Assembly: GCF_001544295.1 (NCBI RefSeq)
Contig: NZ_BCQF01000008.1
Coordinates: 36,800-100,799, forward strand
Direction: 5' to 3'
Length of the DNA: 64,000 bases
Origin: Enterococcus pseudoavium NBRC 100491
GTDB lineage: Bacteria; Bacillota; Bacilli; Lactobacillales; Enterococcaceae
Part shown: piece after piece, positions 1 through 8,547 of the stretch
Numbering within the stretch: position 1 is the first letter of the stretch
How the letters are laid out: each line of letters starts with the position of its first letter
Position numbers and translations under genes: made by a program
The notes under the pieces: model-generated
The model's input: only the letters and a program-made list of their open reading frames with translations
Told to the model about the DNA's origin: nothing
Databases searched by the model: none

Positions 1-45
1 GATAATTGCTGATACCCAATGATATCAACAAATCAAGACAAAAAG

Positions 46-72
46 AAAAAACCTTGATACATCAAGGTTTTT
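46..72 (-). terminator. Rho-independent terminator of tRNA-Gly
   Basis: An 8-bp stem (ACCTTGAT/ATCAAGGT) with a 2-nt loop is followed on the minus strand by a T-rich tract. It sits directly 3' of the minus-strand tRNA gene, so it most likely ends that transcript. Confidence 0.75.
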
Positions 73-78
73 AGACTA

Positions 79-149
79 AGCGGGTGACGAGAATCGAACT
101 CGCGACGGAAGCTTGGGAAGCTTCTGTTTTACCACTAAACTACACCCGC
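79..149 (-). tRNA. tRNA-Gly, anticodon CCC
   Basis: The minus strand gives a 71-nt cloverleaf. The acceptor stem is GCGGGTG/CACCCGC, the anticodon stem is GAAGC/GCTTC around the 7-nt loop TTCCCAA, and the T arm contains GTTCGATTC. The loop places CCC at positions 34-36, so this tRNA reads GGG. The 3' CCA is not encoded. It has its own promoter and terminator and is a single-gene unit. Confidence 0.93.
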
Positions 150-158
150 ATGTTTGTT

Positions 159-187
159 ATTATAAACCTGTTTATTTCAGATGACAA
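159..187 (-). promoter_or_regulatory. Sigma-A promoter of tRNA-Gly
   Basis: The minus strand reads TTGTCA (182-187), a 17-bp spacer and TATAAT (159-164), placing the start of transcription a few bases before the tRNA. An inverted repeat (CCTGTTTATT/AATAAACAGG, about 167-200) overlaps the promoter; its role is unknown. Confidence 0.75.
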
Positions 188-297
188 GTAATAAACAGGC
201 AAAATACTGGCTCAAGTTGTTGGAATCACTTCAGCCATCCTATTATGTTCAAGTAAATTCTTACAGGACAGCCTTCGATCTTAGCTTTTACGGACAA

Positions 298-789
298 CTA
301 AAATAAGAAATGGCCTTTTGCGAACTTTCTAAACTTTTTTATTTTCCAAATCAAGATACCGATCACAATCAACAAAATGACTAATACAACAACTAAAATC
401 AGCACTGTATTATTTTTTTGAGGCCGAACCAAGGTAACGTCTTGTTCATTTAAAAATTGGTAAATTGATTTCAACACTAGGAATAGCAATTCCAGCAACA
501 ACTGGATATTTTTTTTGATTGACTAGCTCTTGAAGCGTTGAGGCCGTATCCACCGGTTCTACAGCTGCTATATCAAACGAAACAATCTCGCTGTTAGTTT
601 TTTGCATTTCTTGTTCAACAATCCGCTGATTTTTTTTATCTCTGCTGCGGAAAAATGCTGAACAGTCGCTTTTTTAACATTGTATTCCACGATATAATCT
701 TTTATGGGATTACTAAAAAGCATTAAAATCCCTAAAACAAGAACTATAGATAACAAAATTCTGATTAATTTCCTATAATTTTCTGCCAT
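298..789 (-). pseudogene. Decayed sortase gene (frameshift plus internal deletion)
   Basis: From ATG 789 (preceded by GGAAGGGGAA) the protein begins with a signal-anchor and a class A sortase-like N-terminus. The frame breaks in an A8 tract near 634-641. Adding one A would continue as NQRIVEQEMQ and on to VVAGIAIPSVEINLPIFK, which matches the sortase segment IPxxxINLPIFKG. That segment then meets a stop. The sortase core with the catalytic His, Cys (TLxTC) and Arg is absent. The remaining 298-484 stretch encodes a membrane helix with a basic tail (VLILVVVLVILLIVIGILIW), which may be the old C-terminus or an unrelated fragment. No active sortase can be made from this copy. The N-terminal identity is fairly sure; the origin of the tail is not. 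Confidence 0.7.
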
Positions 790-830
790 AAATTCCCCTT
801 CCTTCACATAAAGTAATTTCTAACAAAAAA

Positions 831-844
831 CAAAAGCGCTTTCT
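831..844 (-). promoter_or_regulatory. Possible cre (CcpA site)
   Basis: AGAAAGCGCTTTTG on the minus strand keeps the AAAGCGCTTT core of catabolite-responsive elements and matches about 12 of 14 consensus positions. It lies about 40 bp upstream of the decayed sortase start. It may be a relic of that gene's regulation. Confidence 0.35.
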
Positions 845-1101
845 TACAAAAAAATTAGCATCATACTCATCAAAGTACAATTTTAAAAGCTGGAAAAAAG
901 TTACAAACAGGAAAAAATCCTTATTTCTAACTACTTAAATTAGTTTTTTTCAAATTTTTCTTTAATTTCATAAAAGTAGCTTGGGCATTTTTATTGACAT
1001 ATATATTTATTTTAAAGAAGCCCCTAGATCGTTTGTTTGATTGAACAGCTAACTTTAGAAGTGATTGAAGTGCCCACCAAATATTAAAATTTTATTATTC
1101 A

Positions 1102-1140
1102 AAAAATGAAAAGAACCTGGGCTCAATTAGCACAGGTTCT
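1102..1140 (-). terminator. Hairpin, likely minus-strand terminator, in the 808-1240 gap
   Basis: AGAACCTG (1112-1119) pairs with CAGGTTCT (1133-1140) and is followed on the minus strand by TTTTCATTTTTT. No minus-strand gene ends immediately upstream of it, so its job is unclear. Apart from this hairpin and the possible cre, nothing recognisable is seen in the AT-rich 808-1240 gap. Confidence 0.45.
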
Positions 1141-1240
1141 AAAAAATGTGACTATAATAAAACAGGAAAATTGACAATCGAGCCAATATTGATTAACTTT
1201 CTGTTAGTATGCAAATACAGTCTGGGAAGGAAATGAGATT

Positions 1241-1579
1241 ATGGAACGCTTAAATGCTGTTAAAGAAGCTTTGAATAACCAAACAAACACGATCGTCTTT
1301 ATTTCTTCTGAAAATTGTAGTATCTGTCATGTAGACGAACCTAAAGTGAAAAAAATGGCTGAAGACAACGCAATTTCTTTTCATCATTTAGACATTGTAC
1401 AGCAGCCCGAATTAGCTGGCTTTTTTGAGGTATTAACAGTTCCTGCTGTTTTGGTCTATCATGAAGGAAAAGAAGTTGCTCGGCAAGCCCGCTTTATTGA
1501 TTTCACTTCCTTAGAAAATATGTTAGAACAATTACCCAAGGATTCAGGAGCGCCGGACTATCAATCATTATTCAGCTGA
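1241..1579 (+). CDS. Thioredoxin-like protein
   Basis: This 112-residue cytoplasmic protein has a thioredoxin fold pattern: strand IVFISSENC, the redox motif C26-S-I-C29, and the cis-proline region TVP68 followed by AVLVYHEGKEV. Family members reduce disulfides or act as thiol-redox adaptors. The CSIC motif differs from the classical CGPC, so it is probably a specialised paralogue and not the main thioredoxin. The start follows GGAAGGAAATGAG. It is a single gene that converges on rex and shares a terminator with it. Its substrate is unknown; being next to the redox regulator Rex is suggestive only. Confidence 0.8.
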   Translation: MERLNAVKEALNNQTNTIVFISSENCSICHVDEPKVKKMAEDNAISFHHLDIVQQPELAGFFEVLTVPAVLVYHEGKEVARQARFIDFTSLENMLEQLPKDSGAPDYQSLFS

Positions 1580-1597
1580 TTTCTGCAAGCCAAAACA

Positions 1598-1636
1598 AAT
1601 AGGTCCCAAGCCTATACCAAGCTTGGGACCTATTTT
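1598..1636. terminator. Bidirectional terminator between thioredoxin-like gene and rex
   Basis: A 13-bp perfect stem (AATAGGTCCCAAG, 1598-1610, with its complement 1622-1634) is T-rich on both exits and lies between convergent genes. Confidence 0.85.
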
Positions 1637-1648
1637 CTCTATAATCTT

Positions 1649-2287
1649 TTATTTGTTCTCGGGGTTGTGATGTAAAAAATAGATCAACGTTTGCAATTCA
1701 TTCGTCAAATCGACACTTTGAATGATGACATCGTCTGGCGCAGTCAAACGGGCAGCCGTAAAGTTCAAGATTCCTTTGATGCCAGCCTCGGCTAATTGAT
1801 CAACAACCGGTTGCGCCTGTTGTGCAGGCAAGGTCAAGATCGCGATCTCAATTTGTTGCAATTTGATTTGTTCCACCATGTTATCTAAAGGATAAACTGG
1901 GATACCATCTACAATCCGACCAACAATATCTTCTTTAATATCGAAGGCACAGCTAACACGAATACTGTTGCTTTGATGGAATTTGAACTTTAATAAGGCG
2001 CTCCCTAAATTACCAACACCGACCAATGCTACATTGGTCAACTGATCATCATTTAGGATTTTACCGAAGAAGTGCATCAAATCTTCGACATCATAGCCAT
2101 AGCCACGCTTACCTAGCTCCCCAAAATACGAGAAGTCCCGTCGAATTGTCGCGCTATCGACTTGGATGGCCTCACTTAATTCAGTCGATGATACCTTTGT
2201 TTTTCCTGCATTATTCAATATACGTAAATACCGATAGTATAGCGGTAATCGTTTAACAGTCGCTTTTGGAATTGATTGTTCCTTCAC
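1649..2287 (-). CDS. rex: Redox-sensing transcriptional repressor Rex
   Basis: Rex senses the NADH/NAD+ ratio and represses fermentation and respiration genes when NADH is low. The 212-residue protein has the usual family length. It has an N-terminal winged-helix domain (about 1-80, with TVKRLPLYYRYL and the recognition region VDSATIRRDFSYFGE) and a Rossmann NAD(H)-binding domain starting at G90-V-G-N-L-G95. A C-terminal helix completes the dimer. The gene is monocistronic and divergent from an ABC-F gene, as in related Firmicutes. No classical Rex operator was seen in its own upstream region. Confidence 0.96.
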   Translation of the reverse strand: MKEQSIPKATVKRLPLYYRYLRILNNAGKTKVSSTELSEAIQVDSATIRRDFSYFGELGKRGYGYDVEDLMHFFGKILNDDQLTNVALVGVGNLGSALLKFKFHQSNSIRVSCAFDIKEDIVGRIVDGIPVYPLDNMVEQIKLQQIEIAILTLPAQQAQPVVDQLAEAGIKGILNFTAARLTAPDDVIIQSVDLTNELQTLIYFLHHNPENK

Positions 2288-2488
2288 AATGACTCTCCTC
2301 TACTAAAAAATTCGTAATGTTGACTACTGCACTATAATAGCAAGAATCTTAGTGAAATTGCAACGCTCGTGCTCGAAATTATGTGAAAAAATCACGATTC
2401 AAATGAAATGACCGCTTCCAATCGCGTCGGTGCTAAAAATATGTTAGACTAAATCCATTCGGAAAAATAAATTTAAGGAAGATATCCA

Positions 2489-4408
2489 ATGATTTTACTA
2501 CAAGCAAATCAAATCGCCCGCTATTTCGGTGCCGATACCCTTTTTGAAAACATCCACCTAGAAGTGGCTAGTAAAGCTCGCATCGGCTTAGTTGGTCGCA
2601 ATGGTGCCGGCAAATCAACCCTTTTAAAAATTATCGCAGGGATTGAAACACCCGATGCTGGTCAGGTGATTAAAAATAAGCAAGCAACCTTAGGCTATCT
2701 GGCTCAAGACACAGGTCTTGATTCCACTGAAACGATCTGGAATGAGATGTTGAAGGCCTTTGAAGGCGTCCGTAATATGGAACAGCGGATGCGAGAAGTT
2801 GAAGTAGCTATTGGTGAAACACCAGAAAGTAACAGCCGATATGCTTCTTTAATGAAAGAATACGATCAGTTGCAACACGATTTTAATGATCAAAACGGCT
2901 ACGGCTATGAAAATGAAATCCGTAGTGTGCTCCACGGTTTCAAGTTCGATGAAAGTTTCTACGATAAGGAGATCAGTACCTTATCGGGTGGACAAAAAAC
3001 CCGCTTGGCGTTAGCTCGGATGCTGTTAGTCAAACCAGATATTTTAATTCTGGATGAGCCAACCAACCATTTAGACATTGAAACTTTGGCCTGGCTGGAA
3101 GATTATTTGCAAGGCTATGCTGGTGCTCTTTTAATCGTTTCCCATGACCGCTACTTTTTAGATCAAGTCGTCAATGAGATTTATGAAATTTCTCGTCATA
3201 AGATTCGTCACTACAAAGGAAATTATTCACGTTATCTTGATTTGAAAGCCGCTCAGCTAGCGAGTGATTGGAAAGCGTATGAAAAACAACAAGACGAGAT
3301 TGGAAAACTGGAAGATTTTGTCGCTCGCAATTTAGTTCGCGCCTCGACTACGAAACGAGCACAGAGCCGCCGCAAAGCATTGGACAAAATGGAACGCTTA
3401 GATCGACCAGATGGAAAAGAAAAGTCTGCTAAATTCATGTTTGATATTGATAAGGTTTCCGGCAATGTCGTCTTGCAGCTAGAAGAAGCCGCAATTGGCT
3501 ACGAAAAAACATTAGCCGAACCAGTCGACTTAGATATTCGTCGCGAAGATGCTATCGCCCTAGTTGGTCCAAATGGCATCGGTAAATCGACATTATTGAA
3601 ATCATTAATTGGTCAACTTCCCTTCATCAAAGGTGATCCACATTTTGGGACGAATGTTTCAATCGGCTACTATGACCAGGGACAAGCCGATCTTCATGGG
3701 AATAAAACCATTTTAGCTGAACTTTGGGACGAACACCCTACTACCCCAGAAAAAGACATCCGCAGTGTTTTAGGTGGCTTTCTCTTCAGTGGAGAAGATG
3801 TTGAAAAAACGATCCCGCTACTGAGTGGTGGTGAAAAAGCACGGGTCGCTTTAGCCAAGCTATCCATGAATAAAGAAAATTTCTTGATTTTAGATGAACC
3901 AACCAACCATTTAGACATCGATAATAAAGAAGTTTTGGAAAACGCCTTAATCGATTATCAAGGCACACTGCTGTTTGTTTCCCATGACCGTTACTTCATC
4001 AATCGGATTGCCAATAAAGTGATTGAATTGTCACCTGAAGGCAGTAAACTCTACCTAGGCGATTATGATTATTATTTAGAGAAGAAAAAAGAAGAAGAAG
4101 AAATCGCGGAGCTGCAAGCTAAGGAAATCGAACCGGTGGAAGCTCCGAAAAAGAGATTTTACCAAGACAAGGAACAGCAGAAATTAATTCGAAGTCTTAA
4201 ACGAAAAATCGAAACAATCGAAGAAAATTTATCATTGCTTGATGAAAAAATCGCCGAACTGGAAACCCAAATGAGTCAGCCCGCTGTTTTAAACGATCAT
4301 GTCCAGTTGTTAGCATTAACCAACGAATTGGAAGCGAAAAAAACTGAACAAGAAGAACAGCTGGCTAGTTGGGAAGAACTCAGCCTAGAATTAGAAGAAT
4401 TCGAATAA
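2489..4408 (+). CDS. ydiF: ABC-F family ATPase (YdiF type)
   Basis: This is a soluble 639-residue protein with two ATP-binding cassettes and no membrane segments. The first half has GRNGAGKST (36-44), LSGGQ and LILDEPTNHLD; the second has GPNGIGKST, LSGGE and a second LILDEPTNHLD. They are joined by a charged helical linker with the ASTTKRAQSRRKAL pattern typical of ABC-F. ABC-F proteins act on the ribosome E site as translation factors or, in some branches, as antibiotic-protection factors. The C-terminal coiled coil (about 560-639) and the position beside rex match B. subtilis YdiF, a housekeeping type, so resistance is less likely. SD AAGGAAGATATCCA precedes the ATG. Confidence 0.9.
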   Translation: MILLQANQIARYFGADTLFENIHLEVASKARIGLVGRNGAGKSTLLKIIAGIETPDAGQVIKNKQATLGYLAQDTGLDSTETIWNEMLKAFEGVRNMEQRMREVEVAIGETPESNSRYASLMKEYDQLQHDFNDQNGYGYENEIRSVLHGFKFDESFYDKEISTLSGGQKTRLALARMLLVKPDILILDEPTNHLDIETLAWLEDYLQGYAGALLIVSHDRYFLDQVVNEIYEISRHKIRHYKGNYSRYLDLKAAQLASDWKAYEKQQDEIGKLEDFVARNLVRASTTKRAQSRRKALDKMERLDRPDGKEKSAKFMFDIDKVSGNVVLQLEEAAIGYEKTLAEPVDLDIRREDAIALVGPNGIGKSTLLKSLIGQLPFIKGDPHFGTNVSIGYYDQGQADLHGNKTILAELWDEHPTTPEKDIRSVLGGFLFSGEDVEKTIPLLSGGEKARVALAKLSMNKENFLILDEPTNHLDIDNKEVLENALIDYQGTLLFVSHDRYFINRIANKVIELSPEGSKLYLGDYDYYLEKKKEEEEIAELQAKEIEPVEAPKKRFYQDKEQQKLIRSLKRKIETIEENLSLLDEKIAELETQMSQPAVLNDHVQLLALTNELEAKKTEQEEQLASWEELSLELEEFE

Positions 4409-4476
4409 ATTACAACTTTTGCCCGATGACGCCTCTCTCCTTTTTCGTTTTAATAAAGGAATGGAGGTGTTTTTTT

Positions 4477-5142
4477 ATGCGACGACGAACTCGTCCTTTT
4501 TCGCTTTTTCTTGGTATTTTTTTAGTCATTGCCAGTTTAGGTATATTAGCTTCCCGCTTTTTTACACTTTCTTCCACCGTAAACAGCCAACAGCAAGATT
4601 TTTCTGCAGTTGCTAATCAATATTTACAAGAACACGGACAGGATTTTCCTTTATTGCTCCAAACGGATGCCCGCTGGTCGACTAAGGCCTATGGGAGTGG
4701 CTCTGATCAAAATGATTTGGCAACTAACGGGTGCGCAATTACTTCTCTAGCCATGGTGCTTTCTTATTATGAAAAGCGGAGCGTCTATCCCACAGAAATC
4801 CTGCAATGGAGCGGGAGTAACTATTATCAGACTGGTCAAGGGACCGCTTGGTCGATTTTTTCCGCCTTCGCTCAAAATTATCATTTAACAATGCACGATC
4901 TGGGCAAAGATTCCGCCCAAATTCAGCAGTATCTAAATCAGAATCAGCCAATTGTAATTTCAGTCAATCCAGGTGAATTTACGGAAGTTGGCCACATTAT
5001 GGTGATTAAAAAAGATCTGCAAAGCGAGTCGCTGATTGTCTATGATCCAAATGATAGCTTCGAAAAAAAGCATTACAGTCAAACATATTCATTGGCTCAC
5101 TTGATGCCCCAACTCGCTAATGCTTGGGTCTATACGAAATAA
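4477..5142 (+). CDS. Exported C39-like (papain-fold) cysteine peptidase
   Basis: The protein has 222 residues from ATG 4477, which follows a strong GGAGGTG ribosome site; a longer frame from 4369 overlaps the ABC-F gene and lacks a site. A basic N-terminus and one hydrophobic segment (about 8-30) anchor or export it. The remainder matches Peptidase_C39_2 proteins: catalytic Cys in NGCAITSLAMVLSYY (C86), His in VGHIMVI (H173) and Asp/Asn in YDPND (190-192). The triad looks complete. Family members outside bacteriocin exporters are cell-surface proteins of unclear substrate. It lies 68 nt after the ABC-F gene and may be co-transcribed with it. Confidence 0.8.
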   Translation: MRRRTRPFSLFLGIFLVIASLGILASRFFTLSSTVNSQQQDFSAVANQYLQEHGQDFPLLLQTDARWSTKAYGSGSDQNDLATNGCAITSLAMVLSYYEKRSVYPTEILQWSGSNYYQTGQGTAWSIFSAFAQNYHLTMHDLGKDSAQIQQYLNQNQPIVISVNPGEFTEVGHIMVIKKDLQSESLIVYDPNDSFEKKHYSQTYSLAHLMPQLANAWVYTK

Positions 5143-5170
5143 AGCTGACGCTTTTTTGCGTCAGCTTTAT
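5141..5170 (+). terminator. Terminator after the C39-like peptidase gene
   Basis: An 11-bp stem (AAAGCTGACGC, 5141-5151, with its complement 5158-5168) and a T loop/tail overlap the stop codon. Confidence 0.85.
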
Positions 5171-5324
5171 TTGTGGGGGTTCCTGCTTTTACAGGGGAAA
5201 AAGAATTACTTTTAGGGTTATCTTTATATTACCCAAAATAGTTGAAAAAGCCATGAGTATATTGTACAAAAATAAGAAAAAAATGTGTTATAAGTGTGAA
5301 GTCTTCTGTCATTCCTTCTAGAAA

Positions 5325-5364
5325 AGTAAAAACATTTACACCAGATGGCATAAATGTTTTTACT
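5325..5364 (-). terminator. Terminator of the sugar-acid PTS operon
   Basis: A 14-bp A/T-rich stem (AGTAAAAACATTTA, 5325-5338, with 5351-5364) lies just downstream of eda on the minus strand and is followed by CTTTTC. Confidence 0.6.
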
Positions 5365-5370
5365 GATTAG

Positions 5371-6009
5371 CTAATTCAGTTGCTCCACCAAGTTTTTCAA
5401 CGTCTGGTTCATCGTAATCCCATTATCTTTCATGATAACTTTCTCAGAAAGAATGAAGGATCCGCCAACACCAACAACATTCGGATTTTCTAGGTATTCA
5501 ACGAAGTTCGTTTCATTGATTCCCCCTGTTGGTAGAAACTTGATATCATAGAATGGACCACTCAAAGCATTGATTGCCTTCAACCCGCCATAAATATCCG
5601 CGGGGAAAAACTTCACGACTTTAATACCGTAGTCTGCAGCCATTTGAATATCCCGTGGCGTTGCTGTTCCCGGAAAAACAGGGATATCATGTTCCAAACA
5701 ATACTCAATCACATCCGGTACGACTGCTGGTGAGACAACGAATTGTGCACCGTTTTCGACCGCAATCTTCGCTTCGGCTAAGGTCCGAACAGTTCCCGCA
5801 CCTACCATCAATTTACCGGAAACTGCTAATTGCTTGATTGCTGCAGCAGCCAATTCACTGCGAAAAGTTACTTCAATCAATGGGACTTCATTTTCTAATA
5901 AGATTTCTTCTACTTTAGGTAGATACGCCAAATCTGTCGCGGTATAAAGCGGCAATAATTTCGACTTTGCGACTTGCTGATAAACTGGATGCTTCATATT
6001 TACTGACAT
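5371..6009 (-). CDS. eda: 2-keto-3-deoxy-6-phosphogluconate (KDPG) aldolase
   Basis: It cleaves KDPG to pyruvate and glyceraldehyde-3-phosphate in the Entner-Doudoroff and hexuronate routes. The 212-residue TIM-barrel protein has the family's catalytic Glu in PLIEVTFRS (E46) and the Schiff-base Lys in VVKFFPAD (K133). The phosphate-binding stretches GTVRT, PTGGI and VGVGGSFI are also present. It is the last gene of a nine-gene minus-strand operon, 30 nt after uxuA. Its presence shows that the operon ends in KDPG or a close relative. Confidence 0.93.
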   Translation of the reverse strand: MSVNMKHPVYQQVAKSKLLPLYTATDLAYLPKVEEILLENEVPLIEVTFRSELAAAAIKQLAVSGKLMVGAGTVRTLAEAKIAVENGAQFVVSPAVVPDVIEYCLEHDIPVFPGTATPRDIQMAADYGIKVVKFFPADIYGGLKAINALSGPFYDIKFLPTGGINETNFVEYLENPNVVGVGGSFILSEKVIMKDNGITMNQTLKNLVEQLN

Positions 6010-6039
6010 TTTTCTCTCTCGCTTTCTACACAGCTATGC

Positions 6040-7104
6040 TTAGCGACTCTTCGTGATTGCTTCATGAAGACCTTGCATATACGTGATCCCCATCGCCCGG
6101 TCATACAACCCGTAGCCCGGTCTAGCTACCTCGCCCCAGAGTGTTCGTCCGTGGTCTGGACGAATCACACCGTCATAGCCTACTTCGACCAATGCTTCCA
6201 TAATAGCATACATGTCTAGTGACCCCTCCGTGGATAGATGCGCCGTTTCCTTAAATTTCCGATAGCCTAAGAATTCCACATTTCGGAAATGGACAAAGTT
6301 GATCCGATCACCAATAGCATGAATGATCTCGACCATATCGTTAGCAGGATCAGCCCCCAACGCTCCTGTACACAGCGTCACCCCATTGTATGGGGAATCG
6401 ACCATACTGATGATTCGTTGTAAGTCGGACAGATTTTTTGTGATCCGTGGAAAGCCGAAAATTTCCCACGGTGGATCATCCGGATGAATCCCCATTTTCA
6501 CACCCGTTTGTTCACAAATCGGAATGATGCGTTCAAGGAAATATTTTAAATTATCAAATAGAATTTCTTCAGTTACCCCTTCATACATTTCAACTAAAGC
6601 GTTGAATTTATTCAGCCGTTCTTCTTCCCAGCCAGACATTTGGAAACCTTTTGACTGACTGCTAATCAATTTGTACATATCTCCAGGTTCCATATTATCC
6701 ACGACTGCTTGATCATAAAGCAGAGCAAAACTACCATCTTCATTTTCATAGTTTAGCGTTGTTTTAGCCCAACCAAAAATTGGTTTAAAACTGTAGCATA
6801 TCAAATCCACACCGCATTCAGCCAAATTTTTAATGGTCTGAATATAATTATCGATGTAATGGTCTCTTTCATCTGTACCTGCTTTGATTGCATCATGGAT
6901 TGCCACACTTTCAATCCCTAATAATTCTAATTCTTCTTTTTCAATCGTTTCTTTTAACTCACGAATCTCTGCTACTTCCCATACGTCACCGGGAAGTTTA
7001 TTTAATAACGTTCCAACGACTCCATTCATTCCTGGAATTTGTCGGATATTATTCAAGGGAATCGGGTCACCCTTTTCCCCATACCATCTAAAGCCCCACT
7101 TCAT
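6040..7104 (-). CDS. uxuA: Mannonate dehydratase
   Basis: UxuA dehydrates D-mannonate to 2-keto-3-deoxygluconate (KDG) with a divalent metal. The 354-residue protein starts MKWGFRWYGEKGDPIPL and carries the metal-ligand regions GVKMGIHPDDPP, TLCTGALG, INFVHFRNVE and GVIRPDHGRTLW. Length and motifs match the family. In this operon the substrate probably arrives phosphorylated by the PTS and no KDG kinase is present, so this enzyme may work on a 6-phospho-aldonate. That is inference. It sits between EIIA and eda. Confidence 0.9.
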   Translation of the reverse strand: MKWGFRWYGEKGDPIPLNNIRQIPGMNGVVGTLLNKLPGDVWEVAEIRELKETIEKEELELLGIESVAIHDAIKAGTDERDHYIDNYIQTIKNLAECGVDLICYSFKPIFGWAKTTLNYENEDGSFALLYDQAVVDNMEPGDMYKLISSQSKGFQMSGWEEERLNKFNALVEMYEGVTEEILFDNLKYFLERIIPICEQTGVKMGIHPDDPPWEIFGFPRITKNLSDLQRIISMVDSPYNGVTLCTGALGADPANDMVEIIHAIGDRINFVHFRNVEFLGYRKFKETAHLSTEGSLDMYAIMEALVEVGYDGVIRPDHGRTLWGEVARPGYGLYDRAMGITYMQGLHEAITKSR

Positions 7105-7162
7105 AGACTTAGTCTCCTATTCCTATTAATATGTTCGATTTTTCTGACTTCACAATTTGAGA

Positions 7163-7606
7163 TTAGAAATCATCCTCATCGTCGTCCTCAGCCATTGCCG
7201 AGATATGCCAAACATCTAGACTGTCAGCGCCTTGTGCTAGGACAGCAGGTGCAATTTCCTCCACTGGCGTGCTTAACAGCTGATGATTGATTGTTTCTAA
7301 AAGCATTGGTAAGTTAACGCCGCCGATTACATAGACATTCGCCTGCAATTCCGGCTCTAAACCATTGGTAATCAAAACGGATTGATTGTACGGGCTTGCA
7401 CTGACCAGATCAGTCAATACGATCACACCTTCATTTTGATCGACTTCTTTTACCGCTGTTTCGATTTTACTCCCTAAAGCTTGTACATCATCCCCAGGAT
7501 TTAAATTGACTGTTGCAATATTATTGGTTGTCCCAACGATCACTTCTGCGGCGTCTTTTAACCCATCACTTAACTTTCCATGTGTAGCAATAACAATTCC
7601 TAACAT
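7163..7606 (-). CDS. PTS mannose-family EIIA component
   Basis: This cytoplasmic phosphocarrier takes phosphate from HPr and passes it to EIIB. The 147-residue protein begins [17 protein letters not shown]9 in the ATHG motif is the expected phosphorylation site. The [12 protein letters not shown] and [10 protein letters not shown] regions are typical of EIIA-Man. The acidic tail (EDDDEDDF) resembles the tail of the EIIC protein of this operon. It is a single-domain EIIA, with EIIB encoded separately. Confidence 0.92.
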   Translation of the reverse strand: MLGIVIATHGKLSDGLKDAAEVIVGTTNNIATVNLNPGDDVQALGSKIETAVKEVDQNEGVIVLTDLVSASPYNQSVLITNGLEPELQANVYVIGGVNLPMLLETINHQLLSTPVEEIAPAVLAQGADSLDVWHISAMAEDDDEDDF

Positions 7607-7644
7607 AATAGCCTCCTTGTTCTTACTTAGTCCTTAGACCTTGC

Positions 7645-8517
7645 TTACTGAAACAAATCTGTTACCGCAACAATATTTTTCATATTTAGCTGTTTTGCTT
7701 TTAAATCAGCTGAATTTAAGAAAAAACGGGAGGTTTGCTGATCTTTTCTAGCACTAAAAAGATAACTAACCTTTTGATCAGCTGATTGATAATCAATCGC
7801 TTCGTTGTATCTTCCACCTTTAGGCAGCTCACCTAGCAGATGTAGCGGTGCTGAGGCACCCACGCTATCCAAATAATAAATTTTAGCGTTTCTTTTAACT
7901 TGAGCTTGCACTTCTTCCAACCCTCGATTGCCATAACTACCTTCATCTAGAAAAGCATAAGCAATGTTTTCTTGCTTATTCTCTCCAATCATTTTTAGCA
8001 TGGCTAAGATTGATGAAGTGTTGCGAACCAAAGTCTTTCGATTAGACAGACCTTTGGTTACTTTCCCCAATAGATAAAAATAGATCCCATAGATGGCGAT
8101 AATCAGCAATGTACTCACAGAATTGAATTGAAACGAATTTGGTGAAAAATACATGTAGATCAATGTCCCGATAATACCGAAAAGAAAGGCGATAATCGTA
8201 CTGACTAAAATGAAGCTCGTTGTTTTTTTCGCCTGATCCTTCCGGTCAAATAATTGATACGAACCAAAACTTTCAGGAGGAGTATCATAAAAGGTGCAGA
8301 TCACTTGATCAGCTTGTTTGATGTTGCCAACATAAACATTCCGAGAAGCATATTTTTTTTGGCGATCAAATTCGATTACTTGAATATCTTCCCGCATTTT
8401 AGCAAGATCGGTTACCAAAGCAGTCAGAAATCTTTTTTTGCTTTTTTCTGTTCGGCGCAAGCGATAAACATATTGGTAGCGAAACAGCCAATCTTTAAAT
8501 ACTTCTGATTGCTCCAT
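7645..8517 (-). CDS. Membrane protein with a degenerate M28-peptidase-like fold
   Basis: No established function is recognised for this 290-residue protein. Two membrane helices (about 100-124 and 133-153) interrupt a soluble domain. That domain follows the order of M28 zinc aminopeptidases: NVYVGNIKQADQVICTFYDTP (like the AHYDTP motif), RNTSSILAMLKMI (like DNxSG), IAYAFLDEGSYGNRG (like FFDGEE-G--G) and IYYLDSVG (like LDMVG). The key ligands are changed: F77 replaces His and R165 the bridging Asp, and the Glu-Glu pair is not intact. It is probably a catalytically dead relative, or a coincidence of fold. It lies between EIIB and EIIA with 30-38 nt gaps, so it is surely expressed with the PTS. 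Confidence 0.6.
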   Translation of the reverse strand: MEQSEVFKDWLFRYQYVYRLRRTEKSKKRFLTALVTDLAKMREDIQVIEFDRQKKYASRNVYVGNIKQADQVICTFYDTPPESFGSYQLFDRKDQAKKTTSFILVSTIIAFLFGIIGTLIYMYFSPNSFQFNSVSTLLIIAIYGIYFYLLGKVTKGLSNRKTLVRNTSSILAMLKMIGENKQENIAYAFLDEGSYGNRGLEEVQAQVKRNAKIYYLDSVGASAPLHLLGELPKGGRYNEAIDYQSADQKVSYLFSARKDQQTSRFFLNSADLKAKQLNMKNIVAVTDLFQ

Positions 8518-8547
8518 CGATTCTTCCTCCTAATTATTAAGTGGTTT

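Noticed and set aside
2026..2256. Plus-strand frame inside rex
   Set aside because: It lies wholly opposite rex, has no ribosome site and no protein-like pattern; it is a shadow frame.
2375..2400. GTGA-AAAAA-TCAC near the rex start as a Rex operator
   Set aside because: The half-sites are only 5 bp apart; the Rex consensus has 8 bp between GTGA and TCAC, so spacing does not fit.
4369..4476. Longer N-terminus for the C39-like peptidase
   Set aside because: The extension overlaps the ABC-F gene, lacks a ribosome site and would precede the signal-anchor; ATG 4477 has GGAGGTG before it.
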